Shown: positions 34,290 to 43,410, numbered from the stretch's first letter. The stretch: DNA of 64,000 nucleotides from Lachnospiraceae bacterium OM04-12BH (GCA_003490145.1 QULQ01000010.1:55088-119087); one strand, 5' to 3'. Numbers and translations: made by a program. Notes: a model not told the origin generated them from the letters alone.

Positions 34290-36149
34290 ATGAAGAAAAA
34301 GTTTTTACTTATTTCTCTCAGTGTCTGCGTTCTGGCAACCTCTATTATTGGATGTGGATCCACAGGAGGTACAGAACCTGACACAACAACCCAGGAAACC
34401 GAAGCCGGTGATACAGCAGACACTTCTGACCAGGAAACGGAAGTCAGTGAGGACCTTTCTGCTGATGCTGCCTCTGCAAAGGAAATGATCGATACTCTTG
34501 CGATCAACACGGATGCTTTCCAGCCGGACAGTGCAGAAATATCTGAGTACCGTGAGCCAGTCACACTGGCAAGATCTCTGTTTGACAATCTTCCAGAAGA
34601 AGATCAGCAGGCTCTGGATGCTGATGGAACTTTAAATCTTCTGGTTCAGGCTGAAGCCAGAGTTTTAAATCTCTGGATCAGGGATACACCTCTTGATTCC
34701 GTAGAAGATGGCGGAATTACATGGATCATGGAAGAACGCTACGATGCTGTAAGTGAAGCACTTGGAGAAGATACCGCCAAGGAGCTTGTTCCTCTTTATG
34801 AGACTAAATTCCTTCCTTATAATGACCTCATTCCTGGCTTCCAGGAGGAAAAGAGGGAAAACCTGAAGGCAGGACAGGAAGTAGATGCTGCTATTCTGGA
34901 TATGGATCCGTCAGATGCCGATGCTGTAGCAGAGGTTGCCAAAATGTATGACAATCTGACCGATATGCAGCAGACTTACGTAGAACACTATTCTGTTTTA
35001 AGAGATGCTTTAGGCGAAAAAGAAGACTTCTCCAATATTGTATATTCAGGAACTCGTTCCTCTGTCTATGGTCTTGGTGATACCTGGTTATTACCCGATG
35101 AGTGGAAGCAGGTCACAGACCAGCTTCAGGAATGGTATCCCCAGACACAGACCACTATGGTATGGATCATCGGCAGTCTGAGCGGAATGGGATGTAACCT
35201 TGAGTTTACACCTTCATCTGATGTCGATACAGAGGCTCTTGCCAGACAATATATCTACTTCTCAGAGCCTGACCGTGAGAATCACTTATCACATGAAGAA
35301 TATTTCAAATATTTTGATGATAACAATATCAAGGTTTACTTACAGGTAGAGCCTGGTTTTGCAGATGTCGATACCCTGATCGACCTGATCATGGATCAGT
35401 ATGGCGATCATCCCTGCATCGCCGGCATTGGTGTGGATGTAGAATGGTATCATGGTGTTACAGAAGATTCCGGTCTTCCGGTTTCCGATGCCCTGGCAGA
35501 AAAATGGGATAAACACATCAAGGAAATCAACCCGGAATACAGGCTTTTCTTAAAGCATTACAATATCCGTTACCTTCCTCCTACCTACAGAAGCGACATT
35601 CTGTTTGTAAATGACAGTCAGGGATTTGGAAGTCCTGTTGGCGATGCTTTAGGTACCTATGATGAAAACCTTGATGATGTTCTTGGATTCTTCCCCGAAT
35701 TCAAACGTTTTGCAGATGCCTTCCCGGACAATGACGTATTATATCAGATTGGATATGCGTCCGATGAAAGCTGGTTCTATACAATGGATGACCCGGTTGT
35801 CCTTTCCCTTGGACAGCGGCTTTCCGAAGTAACAAAGCAGAACTGCGGTATTATCTGGGTTGACTTCACGATCAAGGATCCCAAGACCTTCCCCTTCACA
35901 CAGTCATCAGAGGACCGTATCAAGTCTGCTAACCGCCTGCTTGGTTGTCTCAATCCTGATGAAGAAGAAGGCGGCCTTGTTGGCAAACGTCTTGCAGGTG
36001 TAAGCTCTGATCCCGCCTTGCCAAGAGATGCTGTTTTCGTTGAAAAGGTAAGGGAAATCATTGACAGTCTGACAGACGAAGAGAAAGATGCTCTTGATGC
36101 TGACAGACTTACTTATCTTGATTTCGCAGAATCTGCTGTTGCAGAATAA
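34290..36149 (+). CDS. Large lipoprotein with putative barrel domain and flanking helical repeats
   Basis: 619 aa. A signal peptide ends in a lipobox (TSIIGC, Cys22), then an acidic Thr/Glu linker (about 25-62). Short helical repeats of the 'V..A...YD.L...Q...V.....L' kind occur at about 92-130, 210-250 and again at the C-terminus (SLTDEEKDALDADRLTYLDF). Between them (about 250-570) is a beta/alpha region with TTMVWIIGSLSG, YLQVEPGFADVDTLIDLIM, GIGVDVEWYHG and IIWVDFTIKD. This recalls a TIM barrel of the glycoside-hydrolase type, with DVEW as a possible acidic site. No named family recognised. Probably surface-anchored. Confidence 0.72.
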   Translation: MKKKFLLISLSVCVLATSIIGCGSTGGTEPDTTTQETEAGDTADTSDQETEVSEDLSADAASAKEMIDTLAINTDAFQPDSAEISEYREPVTLARSLFDNLPEEDQQALDADGTLNLLVQAEARVLNLWIRDTPLDSVEDGGITWIMEERYDAVSEALGEDTAKELVPLYETKFLPYNDLIPGFQEEKRENLKAGQEVDAAILDMDPSDADAVAEVAKMYDNLTDMQQTYVEHYSVLRDALGEKEDFSNIVYSGTRSSVYGLGDTWLLPDEWKQVTDQLQEWYPQTQTTMVWIIGSLSGMGCNLEFTPSSDVDTEALARQYIYFSEPDRENHLSHEEYFKYFDDNNIKVYLQVEPGFADVDTLIDLIMDQYGDHPCIAGIGVDVEWYHGVTEDSGLPVSDALAEKWDKHIKEINPEYRLFLKHYNIRYLPPTYRSDILFVNDSQGFGSPVGDALGTYDENLDDVLGFFPEFKRFADAFPDNDVLYQIGYASDESWFYTMDDPVVLSLGQRLSEVTKQNCGIIWVDFTIKDPKTFPFTQSSEDRIKSANRLLGCLNPDEEEGGLVGKRLAGVSSDPALPRDAVFVEKVREIIDSLTDEEKDALDADRLTYLDFAESAVAE

Positions 36150-36195
36150 TCTTTTACACAACAGGATGCATCTCCAAGATGCATCTTCCCTCCAA

Positions 36196-36228
36196 AACAG
36201 CCTGCCGGTTCCGTACCGGCAGGCTGTT
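36196..36228. terminator. Strong bidirectional terminator
   Basis: AACAGCCTGCCGGT and ACCGGCAGGCTGTT with a 5-base loop. It serves the convergent lipoprotein and yolD-like genes. A second hairpin (GATGCATCT / AGATGCATC) lies just before it at 36163-36184. Confidence 0.9.
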
Positions 36229-36443
36229 TATGGATCATCCATGATATCCGTTTCGTCTTCTTCCCCATATTCCATTTCCCACTTCTCTTCATTCTTATCT
36301 GCCGTCTGCTTAAACGCTCTGCCAAGTCCCGTCAGCGCAGAAAAAGGAGCAAACTGCGCTGCCCGGTTCATCCTTGACATCCTCTCATGCTTCTTGCTGG
36401 TGGGATGCGGCAGATCTATGATATCCTCATACGAATCCTTCAT
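36228..36443 (-). CDS. YolD-like small protein
   Basis: 71 aa. It starts MKDSYEDIIDLPHPTSKKH and contains the hallmark RAAQFAPFSALTGLG. YolD-like proteins accompany Y-family polymerase genes in Firmicutes and are thought to act with them like UmuD-type partners. The ATG at 36443 lies inside the end of the polymerase gene (17-base overlap). The longer open frame to 36551 has no family similarity. Confidence 0.88.
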   Translation of the reverse strand: MKDSYEDIIDLPHPTSKKHERMSRMNRAAQFAPFSALTGLGRAFKQTADKNEEKWEMEYGEEDETDIMDDP

Positions 36444-38022
36444 GATTTTCTGATTTCTCCTTTCCCTGCTCCTTCTGCGCTGCTTCGCCATCTGCTGTTC
36501 CGGCACGATGTCCCCCGATCTGTCCGTTCCGCTCTCTGGCAGTCGCGCCATCCAGAAAGCTCATTCCCTTCAGCACAGCATTTTTCCCATACTTCTTTTT
36601 AATAGAAAGAAGCGCTTCCTGTACCTTACGCTCCTTTTGGAGCTCTTCCTTCTCCTGCTCCCGCTGCTGATCCTTTTCCTGATAATTGGTAAAAAGATCA
36701 AGCTGTTCATAGCTTTCTTCTTCCCTGATCTCTTCCTCACTGACTACGTGATTGGTCGTCACGCTCATCCTTCTGACCAGAAGCTCCGGATTCACGATCC
36801 GGTCATACAGCGTAAGCGTAGCTTCTATGATCATCCTGGCTGACGCGGTCTGCCGTTTCAGGTTAATGGAACCGTGAGCCGGCTTTGGAACCTGTCGTCC
36901 ATAGCGGTCTGTCGTCACAGGTCCCTTATATTTCCGGCGGATCTCCGGATTACTTAAGGATTCTATGTCATACCCTATATCCAGTACAATCTGGTCTGTC
37001 ACCAATTTCTTATCTACCAGGTCAAGAGCCGCTCCGTCTGCCATCTCATGAATGACCAGTCTCGCCTTTTCAAAGGAATACGGACACTGCAATACCTGTC
37101 CGGAGCAGAAACTGTTATTCTCCGGTTTATAAGCCTTCACATCTGCGATCGTACACGGTTCATATCCCCAGGCATGGTCGATCAGAAGCTCCGCGTTCAC
37201 ACCGAAAAGCTCATACAGCAGATCTTCATTATGGAAATCCTCCGGCTTCCCGACAGAGCATCTGGCCACATCACCCATGGTATACATTCCATTCTCTGCC
37301 AGCTTTCTGGCATAGCCTCGTCCTACCCGCCAAAAATCGGTGATCGGCTTATGACCCCAGAGCTGCTGCCGGTAGCTCCTTTCTGTCAGCTCTGCGATCC
37401 GCACACCATCTGCGTCCGGTGCCACATGCTTGGCCACGATATCCATGGCGATCTTGCACAGATACATATTGGAGCCGATCCCTGCTGTAGCCGTGATACC
37501 GGTGTTTCCAAGTACATCCCGGATCATGGTCATGGCAAGCTCATGGGCTGTCATACCGTATGTTGGCAGATATCCGGTCACATCAATAAATACCTCATCA
37601 ATGGAATACACATGGATATCCTCCGGTGCCACATATTTCAGATAAATATTATAGATAGCCGTACTGTGCTTTATATACCGCGCCATCTGAGGCGGTGCCA
37701 CGATATAATCTATGGCAAGCTCCGGATGTGCCTTCAGCTCATCTGCAAAGTGTGATTTGCCGGTAAAACGGCCTCCCGGTGCTTCCATGCGCCGCTTTCT
37801 GTTAGCCTCCTTCACCTTCTGGACCACTTCAAACAGTCTCGCCCGCCCCGGGATCCCATAGACCTTTAAGGAAGGAGACACGGCAAGACAGATGGTTTTC
37901 TCTGTACGGCCTGCATCCGCTACGACCAGATTGGTATTCAGAGGATCCAGTTCCCGTTCCACACATTCTACTGATGCGAAAAAGGACTTCAGATCGATCG
38001 CAATATAGCTTTTCTCTTCCAT
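36427..38022 (-). CDS. Y-family DNA polymerase (UmuC/UvrX type)
   Basis: 531 aa error-prone lesion-bypass polymerase. The ImpB/MucB/SamB domain begins YIAIDLKSFFASVECVE with the first catalytic Asp; YSIDEVFIDVTGY carries the Asp-Glu pair of the palm. A helix-hairpin-helix follows (FWRVGRGYARKLAENGMYT), then the little-finger domain. The last 110 residues are charged, coiled-coil-like and Glu/Lys rich. It forms a translation-coupled operon with the YolD-like gene. A LexA-type box lies 43 bases upstream, so it should be damage-induced. Confidence 0.92.
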   Translation of the reverse strand: MEEKSYIAIDLKSFFASVECVERELDPLNTNLVVADAGRTEKTICLAVSPSLKVYGIPGRARLFEVVQKVKEANRKRRMEAPGGRFTGKSHFADELKAHPELAIDYIVAPPQMARYIKHSTAIYNIYLKYVAPEDIHVYSIDEVFIDVTGYLPTYGMTAHELAMTMIRDVLGNTGITATAGIGSNMYLCKIAMDIVAKHVAPDADGVRIAELTERSYRQQLWGHKPITDFWRVGRGYARKLAENGMYTMGDVARCSVGKPEDFHNEDLLYELFGVNAELLIDHAWGYEPCTIADVKAYKPENNSFCSGQVLQCPYSFEKARLVIHEMADGAALDLVDKKLVTDQIVLDIGYDIESLSNPEIRRKYKGPVTTDRYGRQVPKPAHGSINLKRQTASARMIIEATLTLYDRIVNPELLVRRMSVTTNHVVSEEEIREEESYEQLDLFTNYQEKDQQREQEKEELQKERKVQEALLSIKKKYGKNAVLKGMSFLDGATARERNGQIGGHRAGTADGEAAQKEQGKEKSENHEGFV

Positions 38023-38064
38023 ACGATCCCATGCCGCTCCCTTCTTCAGCTTTTCCGCAATTGT

Positions 38065-38078
38065 CGAACTTATGTTCT
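38065..38078. promoter_or_regulatory. LexA (SOS) box upstream of the polymerase gene
   Basis: CGAACTTATGTTCT matches the Firmicute LexA consensus CGAAC-N4-GTTCG at all but the last base. Confidence 0.82.
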
Positions 38079-38160
38079 TATCATATCACATCATTTCCTT
38101 TTTATCCATACCCAAAAAAGATAACTCTGATCCATTTAAACATAAATATGATAATTCCTG

Positions 38161-38418
38161 TCAGCCTACAGGGTTTCGATCTCTGATGTAACTGCTGCAA
38201 TTCCCTGGATCCCCGATCTCCAGATCCTTCAGCAGAACCGTATTCCCCTTTTTCACAAAGATCAGCGGGAGCGCTGCAAGAATAGCACAGGTTACCGAAT
38301 ACAGGTACAGATAACGATATCCGTTAAATTCCATGACTGCACCGGAAAGAACCGGTGTGATGATCTGTGCTGACATAAAAAGGTGGTGCATATTGACCAT
38401 GCGCTGTAATATTTCCAC
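38161..38418 (-). pseudogene. C-terminal fragment of an MFS transporter
   Basis: Contains FMSAQIITPVLSGAVMEFNG and YLYLYSVTCAILAALPLIFV, the last two TM helices of a 12-TM carrier, then a basic tail. The first ten helices are absent. The open frame has no ribosome binding site at a plausible start. Confidence 0.65.
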
Positions 38419-38453
38419 TGTCTATCAGATAAAGCCTGAGTGTTTCATGCCCA

Positions 38454-38537
38454 TCATGGCGAATAACTCTTCAGCTGATCGCCGGTCATGATCACAAGAT
38501 CCGGTCTTGTATTATTGAGAAGTGAAGATAAGGTTCT
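38454..38537 (-). pseudogene. Fragment of a calcineurin-like metallophosphoesterase
   Basis: 27 codons: RTLSSLLNNTRPDLVIMTGD then QLKSYSP and stop. The string 'RPDLVIMTGD' is the metal-binding strand of this superfamily. Neither side continues the fold. Confidence 0.5.
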
Positions 38538-38641
38538 CTATTCATAGGATGACCCCCTTTTTTCACTGTAAGATCCGGTAAAAATGCATGAAATCACATC
38601 ATGGTAAAAGATACGTCATTTTTATGTAAATTGCATAAAAT

Positions 38642-38656
38642 TAGTAATGATTACTA
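38642..38656. promoter_or_regulatory. Fur/PerR-like palindrome
   Basis: TAGTAATGATTACTA is a perfect 7-1-7 palindrome like Fur-family boxes. It lies about 100 bases before the 68-aa gene, whose probable -10 is TATAAT at 38705-38710. It could equally have served the lost metallophosphoesterase gene. Confidence 0.5.
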
Positions 38657-38758
38657 TTATTAAATTCTACATTTCTGTATATATCTTTATTGGATGAGAA
38701 AGTATATAATATAACTATCAAAAGTGAAATTGAAATAAAGAAATGGAGGATATGCTAT

Positions 38759-38965
38759 ATGTCAGGATTATATACGATTACATTAAATGGTGTCAGTGAA
38801 GAGGTTTACAATAAGGCTGCCGATTATATTCAGGCTCATGCACTCCGTCTGAATTACAGACCGGAGGTTTCCACGATCGACTGCGAATTCCCGGATGATC
38901 TGGATCCCGCCAAGGCTCCTGAATTAAGCGAAGCTGTTATCCGGAAGGTACACCAGCAGCTTTAA
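38759..38965 (+). CDS. Small protein of unknown function
   Basis: 68 aa. It begins MSGLYTITLNGVSEEVYNKA, then a helix (ADYIQAHALRLNYRPE), an acidic Asp-rich turn and a final helix (APELSEAVIRKVHQQL). Beta-alpha fold likely; no family recognised. GGAGG lies 8 bases upstream of the ATG; the open frame upstream to 38690 lacks one. A clear terminator follows, so it is transcribed alone. A metal- or peroxide-responsive promoter is possible given the Fur-like box. Confidence 0.75.
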   Translation: MSGLYTITLNGVSEEVYNKAADYIQAHALRLNYRPEVSTIDCEFPDDLDPAKAPELSEAVIRKVHQQL

Positions 38966-39006
38966 GCAAAGCAGCCGTTGATTTGAAGAAATCATGACTT
39001 TCCCCG

Positions 39007-39056
39007 ATCCCGATGACTCCCGGAAATAAATCCGGAATTCATCGGGATTAATTTTT
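39007..39056 (+). terminator. Terminator of the 68-aa gene
   Basis: ATCCCGATGA and TCATCGGGAT close a stem whose interior holds a second CCGGA/TCCGG helix, followed by TAATTTTT. Confidence 0.85.
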
Positions 39057-39118
39057 CCGGGAAGTTCACAGCAAGTCTTTATGAAAATTTTACAGAATTG
39101 CCATAGTAAATACCTCCG

Positions 39119-40312
39119 TTACATGCTCATTTCGATCTTATCTATGATATCCATATCCAGCCATCCTTTATCTGCCATATTCTTCAGGATCTCACAGGCC
39201 CTTTCGTGGGACATGCCCTTTTTATAAGGACGGCTCTCTGTCAGTGCCTGGTAAATATCAATACACGCCATCATCCGTTCCTGTACATTCAATTCAGAAG
39301 CATCCTTGCCAAAGGGATAACCCGTTCCGTCCAGCCGCTCGTGGTGAAATGCTGCAAAGTCCCGTATTTCCTCAAAATCATCAATTTCTGACAGAATATT
39401 GTATGTATAAGCAGCATGATGCTTCATCACAGCAAACTCGGCATCGGTCAGCCGATCCGGCTTCTCCAGAATCTCATTACCTACTGCAACCTTTCCTATA
39501 TCATGCAGTGCTCCGGCAAGATACATCTTCTGCACCGTTTCTTCATCAAAGCCCATATAGCGGCTCAGCTTCTCTGCCCTCTCTGCCACACCGATCGAAT
39601 GTGTACTGGTAAAGGGAGATTTATAATCTACGATCTTTGCAAAAAACCCTGCCAGCTTCTTGATCTGGGAAAAGTCAAGCTCCTGCTTCTGCCTTGGTAC
39701 CTTATTCCACAGGGAGGCTTCAAAATTTCCTCCAAGGGACAGAAAATATTCTTCTGAAAATATCCTTTCAAGTGCCTCTGCACATTCCTCATCTACCATA
39801 GTACCTCTTATCCTTTGGAGAACGTCCTTCGCCCATTCCCATGTCTCTGTGGTAAACGCTTTGCGGCAGCATGCCTGATCCAACAGATCACACAGATGTA
39901 TGATCCGCGAAAAAAGCGGTACCTCCTCAGATTTCTTTCCAAATGGTCCGCTCCCATCTGCATTTTCATGGTGATATAATATTACATTTTTCACATCTGT
40001 ATGAAAAGGAAATCCCTGTATATTTTCCTCTCCAATCGAACAGTGAACACCTATCCTGGGCATCTCCTTCATATCAGTAAGATTACTGTGCAGCTCCTCC
40101 TGGATATACTGTGTCAGGGCATTATCATGCAGCAGGGCATACACCGCCAGATCCTGTAGATCTTTTCCACATATTCCAAGCTGTTCTGCCACGCAGACAC
40201 TCATATAGGCCACACGCTTCGCATGTCTGCTGGTCACATGTACCAGCTCTGTTTCCACACAGTCCAGTGCATATGAACATGCTGCAACCAGTCCTAAAAC
40301 ATCCAGTTCCAT
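39119..40312 (-). CDS. Tandem HD-GYP protein, probable c-di-GMP phosphodiesterase
   Basis: 397 aa with two HD-type halves. The N-terminal half (about 20-190) has ALLHDNAL and YHHENADGSGPFG, a degenerate HD-GYP. The C-terminal half (about 225-397) has the full set: HDIGKVAVG, FHHERLDGTGYPFG. HD-GYP enzymes hydrolyse cyclic di-GMP. No TM or receiver domain, so it is cytoplasmic; the first half may be regulatory. It is 55 bases downstream of another HD-GYP gene on the same strand, probably one transcript. Confidence 0.88.
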   Translation of the reverse strand: MELDVLGLVAACSYALDCVETELVHVTSRHAKRVAYMSVCVAEQLGICGKDLQDLAVYALLHDNALTQYIQEELHSNLTDMKEMPRIGVHCSIGEENIQGFPFHTDVKNVILYHHENADGSGPFGKKSEEVPLFSRIIHLCDLLDQACCRKAFTTETWEWAKDVLQRIRGTMVDEECAEALERIFSEEYFLSLGGNFEASLWNKVPRQKQELDFSQIKKLAGFFAKIVDYKSPFTSTHSIGVAERAEKLSRYMGFDEETVQKMYLAGALHDIGKVAVGNEILEKPDRLTDAEFAVMKHHAAYTYNILSEIDDFEEIRDFAAFHHERLDGTGYPFGKDASELNVQERMMACIDIYQALTESRPYKKGMSHERACEILKNMADKGWLDMDIIDKIEMSM

Positions 40313-40367
40313 AAAATTCTGATCCTCATTCCTATTTTACTTATATTATCCCGGGTCCCAAATCTGA

Positions 40368-42797
40368 TCACTGTGCAATAAACGATGGATTTTCCCTTAT
40401 TAATTCAATAAATGCCTGTGCCACGTCTGGATCAAACTGTGTTCCCTTGCCGCGTTCCAGCTCCCCGGTCGCATACTCTATACTCATAGCTTCCTTATAG
40501 GCTCTTCGAGAGACCATGGCATCAAAGCTGTCACAAACCGTAAGAATCCTTCCAAGGATGGGGATCTCATTTCCACGGATCCCATTCGGATATCCTTTTC
40601 CATCATACCGTTCATGATGGGACAAAACTGCAGGAATGACATAATCCATATGAGGAAGAACGCGGATCATCTCAACAGACTTTTCTACATGTGTTTTTAT
40701 TATGCTATACTCCTCGTCTGTGAGCTTACCCTGCTTTTTCAGGATACTGTCCTGAATACCGATCTTGCCAATATCATGGAGCAGTCCTGCTACCTTTACA
40801 GTCTGGATATCCTCCTTCGGAAGCCCGAGCTTTGCCGCCAGCTTTTCTGCATATCCGGAAACATTTTCAGAATGCTCGAAGGTGAAGGAATCCTTGGCAT
40901 CTATTGCCGCCATCAGGGCAAAGATCGTCGGCGATACCTGACTATATCCCTTTTCGCTGCTTTCACTCTCCTGATCCTTTTCCTTCAGATCCTTTTCATA
41001 AACCTCAATACAGTTTTTTCCATTTCCCTTGGCATAAAACGATGCCCGCTTCGCCTGCTGAGCCAGCTCATCTGCATCTTCCGCCATGGATTTATCCCAG
41101 GCGATACCTATGCTGAACGTGATCAGCTGAATGACCTTCGGCTTATCCTCCGTTGTCTCCAGCATGATCTTCTGGATCTGCTTTGCGAATGAAATCAGCT
41201 TGTCCTTATTGTCTTCAGCTGTGATGATCAGGAACTCATTGGCACCCATACGGAATACCTTCATGCTGTCATTTGCAGCCTCCTGCAGCTGTTTTGCACA
41301 CCAGCACAAAACCTGATCTCCTATGCTTTCTCCATACAGCTCATTATATAGCTTGAAGTTGTCCATATCCATATAGATCATACCGACAGGACGTGCCGTG
41401 ATATCCAGCTTTCCCAAATTCTCACGACAGAAATTTCTATTATACAGGCCTGTCAGTCCATCGTGGATCGATACCTGATACAGCCTCTCATACGCATTGA
41501 TACTCTTCAGCACGCTGGATACACTGTTTCCGATCTGCCTGATGCAGTCTATTTCGTCATAAATAAGTCTGTTCTTCCTGCAAAGCTCTACATATAGGCA
41601 CCCATAAATCTTAGCGTCATATTTAAAGGCCGCAAACGCCGGATCCTTATACGCCCTGCCGCTGTCAAGGAACTGTTCCAGCTGTGCTTCCACCTCTTTC
41701 GCCAGGGGCACCATTCCATTTTCTGTGTATTCTGCAAAGACTCCGTCCCTTTCCTCCAGAATATGTACACAGCAGTCCTTCACCGCTGCATTTACAGTCT
41801 CCCGGATCATCTGATACAGCTTGTCTTTATTCATAATGGATGTGACACTATCCTGAAATTCCAGAAGACTGTCAACAATATATTTCCTTTTCCTGATCAG
41901 TATATGCTCTGCCCAGCTCCTTGCAAGCGCTGAAATCAGGATACACCATATCCCCTCTGCCACGATAAATATGATAACTATCTGCTCATCAGGACTGCCC
42001 TTGTCAAACAGGCCATCAGCAATACACCCAAACCATACCACCGGGATAAATGCTACAACTGTCGCTCCAAAATAAGCCGCTCCCGTAATGAAACGGGATG
42101 AAATCGAAAAGAAATATTGCGTGAAAATAACATGTAAAAGGCAGATCGCCATTCCCGCCCCGCCAAGGGCATCCAGCGGCAGATTTTTTCCAAGTGGTGT
42201 AATACAGGCAATATTTCCTGCAAAAACAAACAGCATCCCAAGTAACAGCGGACCCAGCTTTCTCCTGTACTCATACTGTGTTCCGATTTTTCTGTGGGCA
42301 AGGACAGTTACATAGATTAAAAGAATCCACTCTGCGACGATCCATAACCAGATTCCCGGTCTTGCATGGTAAATATAGGAGATGTTCCCACCAGGCAGCT
42401 GCTGTATTTCCGGTACCGGAAGGAGACACTCTGTATATGCATTTAAAAGCAATGTCACTATGGATGCCAGCATGCAGATGTTCAGAAGCTTCTGTTTCCC
42501 CTGGATCTCAAGCACACAGAACAAAAATCCATACATTCCTACAGGAATAATGAGTAAACCAAGTATTGAGAAATGAAACCAGAATTGCATCCCGGGACTG
42601 ATCTGCAGGCGCATCAGGACAGAACCACCTGTCCAGCACGAAAGTGCCACCAGGATGATCCTCAGATAATGCACGACTCTTTCTTCCCTTGAAATACTGA
42701 CAAAACAGGACAATAAGAATAAATAGCACGCGAGGGTTCCCACTGAAATAGCTATATAAAAATCTCCTCCCATAAACAGGCTCAACAACCTTCCCAT
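40368..42797 (-). CDS. Membrane protein with degenerate GGDEF and active-type HD-GYP domains
   Basis: 809 aa from the ATG at 42797 (RBS GGAAA); the open frame to 42920 extends into the promoter region. Seven or eight TM helices (about 10-310), a GAF-like region (about 330-470), a GGDEF domain (about 480-620) whose signature is MGANEF instead of GGDEF, and HD-GYP (about 650-809) with LHDIGKIGI and SHHERYDGKGYPNG. The GGDEF half probably no longer makes c-di-GMP and may bind GTP to control the phosphodiesterase. First gene of the pair with 39119-40312. Confidence 0.87.
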   Translation of the reverse strand: MGRLLSLFMGGDFYIAISVGTLACYLFLLSCFVSISREERVVHYLRIILVALSCWTGGSVLMRLQISPGMQFWFHFSILGLLIIPVGMYGFLFCVLEIQGKQKLLNICMLASIVTLLLNAYTECLLPVPEIQQLPGGNISYIYHARPGIWLWIVAEWILLIYVTVLAHRKIGTQYEYRRKLGPLLLGMLFVFAGNIACITPLGKNLPLDALGGAGMAICLLHVIFTQYFFSISSRFITGAAYFGATVVAFIPVVWFGCIADGLFDKGSPDEQIVIIFIVAEGIWCILISALARSWAEHILIRKRKYIVDSLLEFQDSVTSIMNKDKLYQMIRETVNAAVKDCCVHILEERDGVFAEYTENGMVPLAKEVEAQLEQFLDSGRAYKDPAFAAFKYDAKIYGCLYVELCRKNRLIYDEIDCIRQIGNSVSSVLKSINAYERLYQVSIHDGLTGLYNRNFCRENLGKLDITARPVGMIYMDMDNFKLYNELYGESIGDQVLCWCAKQLQEAANDSMKVFRMGANEFLIITAEDNKDKLISFAKQIQKIMLETTEDKPKVIQLITFSIGIAWDKSMAEDADELAQQAKRASFYAKGNGKNCIEVYEKDLKEKDQESESSEKGYSQVSPTIFALMAAIDAKDSFTFEHSENVSGYAEKLAAKLGLPKEDIQTVKVAGLLHDIGKIGIQDSILKKQGKLTDEEYSIIKTHVEKSVEMIRVLPHMDYVIPAVLSHHERYDGKGYPNGIRGNEIPILGRILTVCDSFDAMVSRRAYKEAMSIEYATGELERGKGTQFDPDVAQAFIELIRENPSFIAQ

Positions 42798-43003
42798 AAT
42801 TGCATTTCCTGCCTTTATATATTTTCCAACTTCCACTATATATAGATTTATTCTAATCCAAATCATGAATAATGTAAAGTGTGTTTTCTTGTCACACATG
42901 TGTTCGACTATTTCCGTCAATCTCCGTCCCTTTCATTTTCAATATATCCTCGTTTGTTATACTCTCCGTGTGGTTGTGTCAGACTTCGTTATATTGAGGG
43001 TAT

Positions 43004-43036
43004 TTGTCACAAGATTGTCACAAAACTGTCACGAGA
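43004..43036. repeat. Three tandem 11-bp repeats
   Basis: TTGTCACAAGA, TTGTCACAAAA and CTGTCACGAGA lie head to tail, one helical turn apart. A further CTTGTCACA is at 42888. They sit about 210 bases upstream of the membrane HD-GYP gene, in an otherwise gene-free stretch. Confidence 0.6.
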
Positions 43037-43132
43037 TCCGAACCGCTTTCATATCTGCACCGACAGAATAAGCGAGCTATCCGTTATTTTCACGCTTTCG
43101 GTATCTATGTTTTTTGGTGTTCAGTCAAGCAT

Positions 43133-43243
43133 TCATCGGATCTTTCCGGGTGGGCTGTCCATGGGGTTAATATTGGCAAGCTGTTCTTGCGTCAAATCTT
43201 TCGCACACATTAGATCAATGATCTTTGCTTTGTTTGCTTTCAT
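43133..43243 (-). pseudogene. Truncated XRE-type regulator
   Basis: 36 codons from a well-placed ATG (GGGAGG upstream): MKANKAKIIDLMCAKDLTQE, then QLANINPMDSPPGKIR and stop. The first two helices of an HTH_3 domain are intact; the recognition helix and rest are lost. The peptide might still be made. Confidence 0.6.
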
Positions 43244-43263
43244 CGTGATACCTCCCATAAACA

Positions 43264-43293
43264 GAAAAAAAGCCGGATGATTTACACCCGGCT
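43264..43293 (-). terminator. Minus-strand intrinsic terminator
   Basis: AGCCGG and CCGGCT around an 11-base loop followed on the minus strand by TTTTTTT. It would end read-through from toxin module copy 3 or the chemoreceptor gene. Confidence 0.8.
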
Positions 43294-43380
43294 CATGGCT
43301 CTACTTGTCTTTATTTGATTATATTTTATAGGATTTTTATAGATTTAACAATATTTTATCGATAACACCGATTTTCTACC

Positions 43381-43410
43381 TTGAAAAAATAGGCTAACAT
43401 GTGGTATATT
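43381..43410 (+). promoter_or_regulatory. Promoter of antisense RNA, toxin module copy 3
   Basis: TTGAAA, 18 bases, TATATT. Confidence 0.7.

Noticed and set aside
34151..34381. Small membrane protein frame beginning MEYPFQIAYLLFVSFYV
   Set aside because: Starts with TTG without RBS, overlaps the lipoprotein promoter and its well-supported start.
43004..43036. A CRISPR array
   Set aside because: Repeats are 11 bp with no spacers, and there are no cas genes in the window.
43004..43213. 69-aa plus-strand frame over the 11-bp repeats
   Set aside because: Opposite to the truncated XRE start, no RBS; composition follows the DNA repeats.
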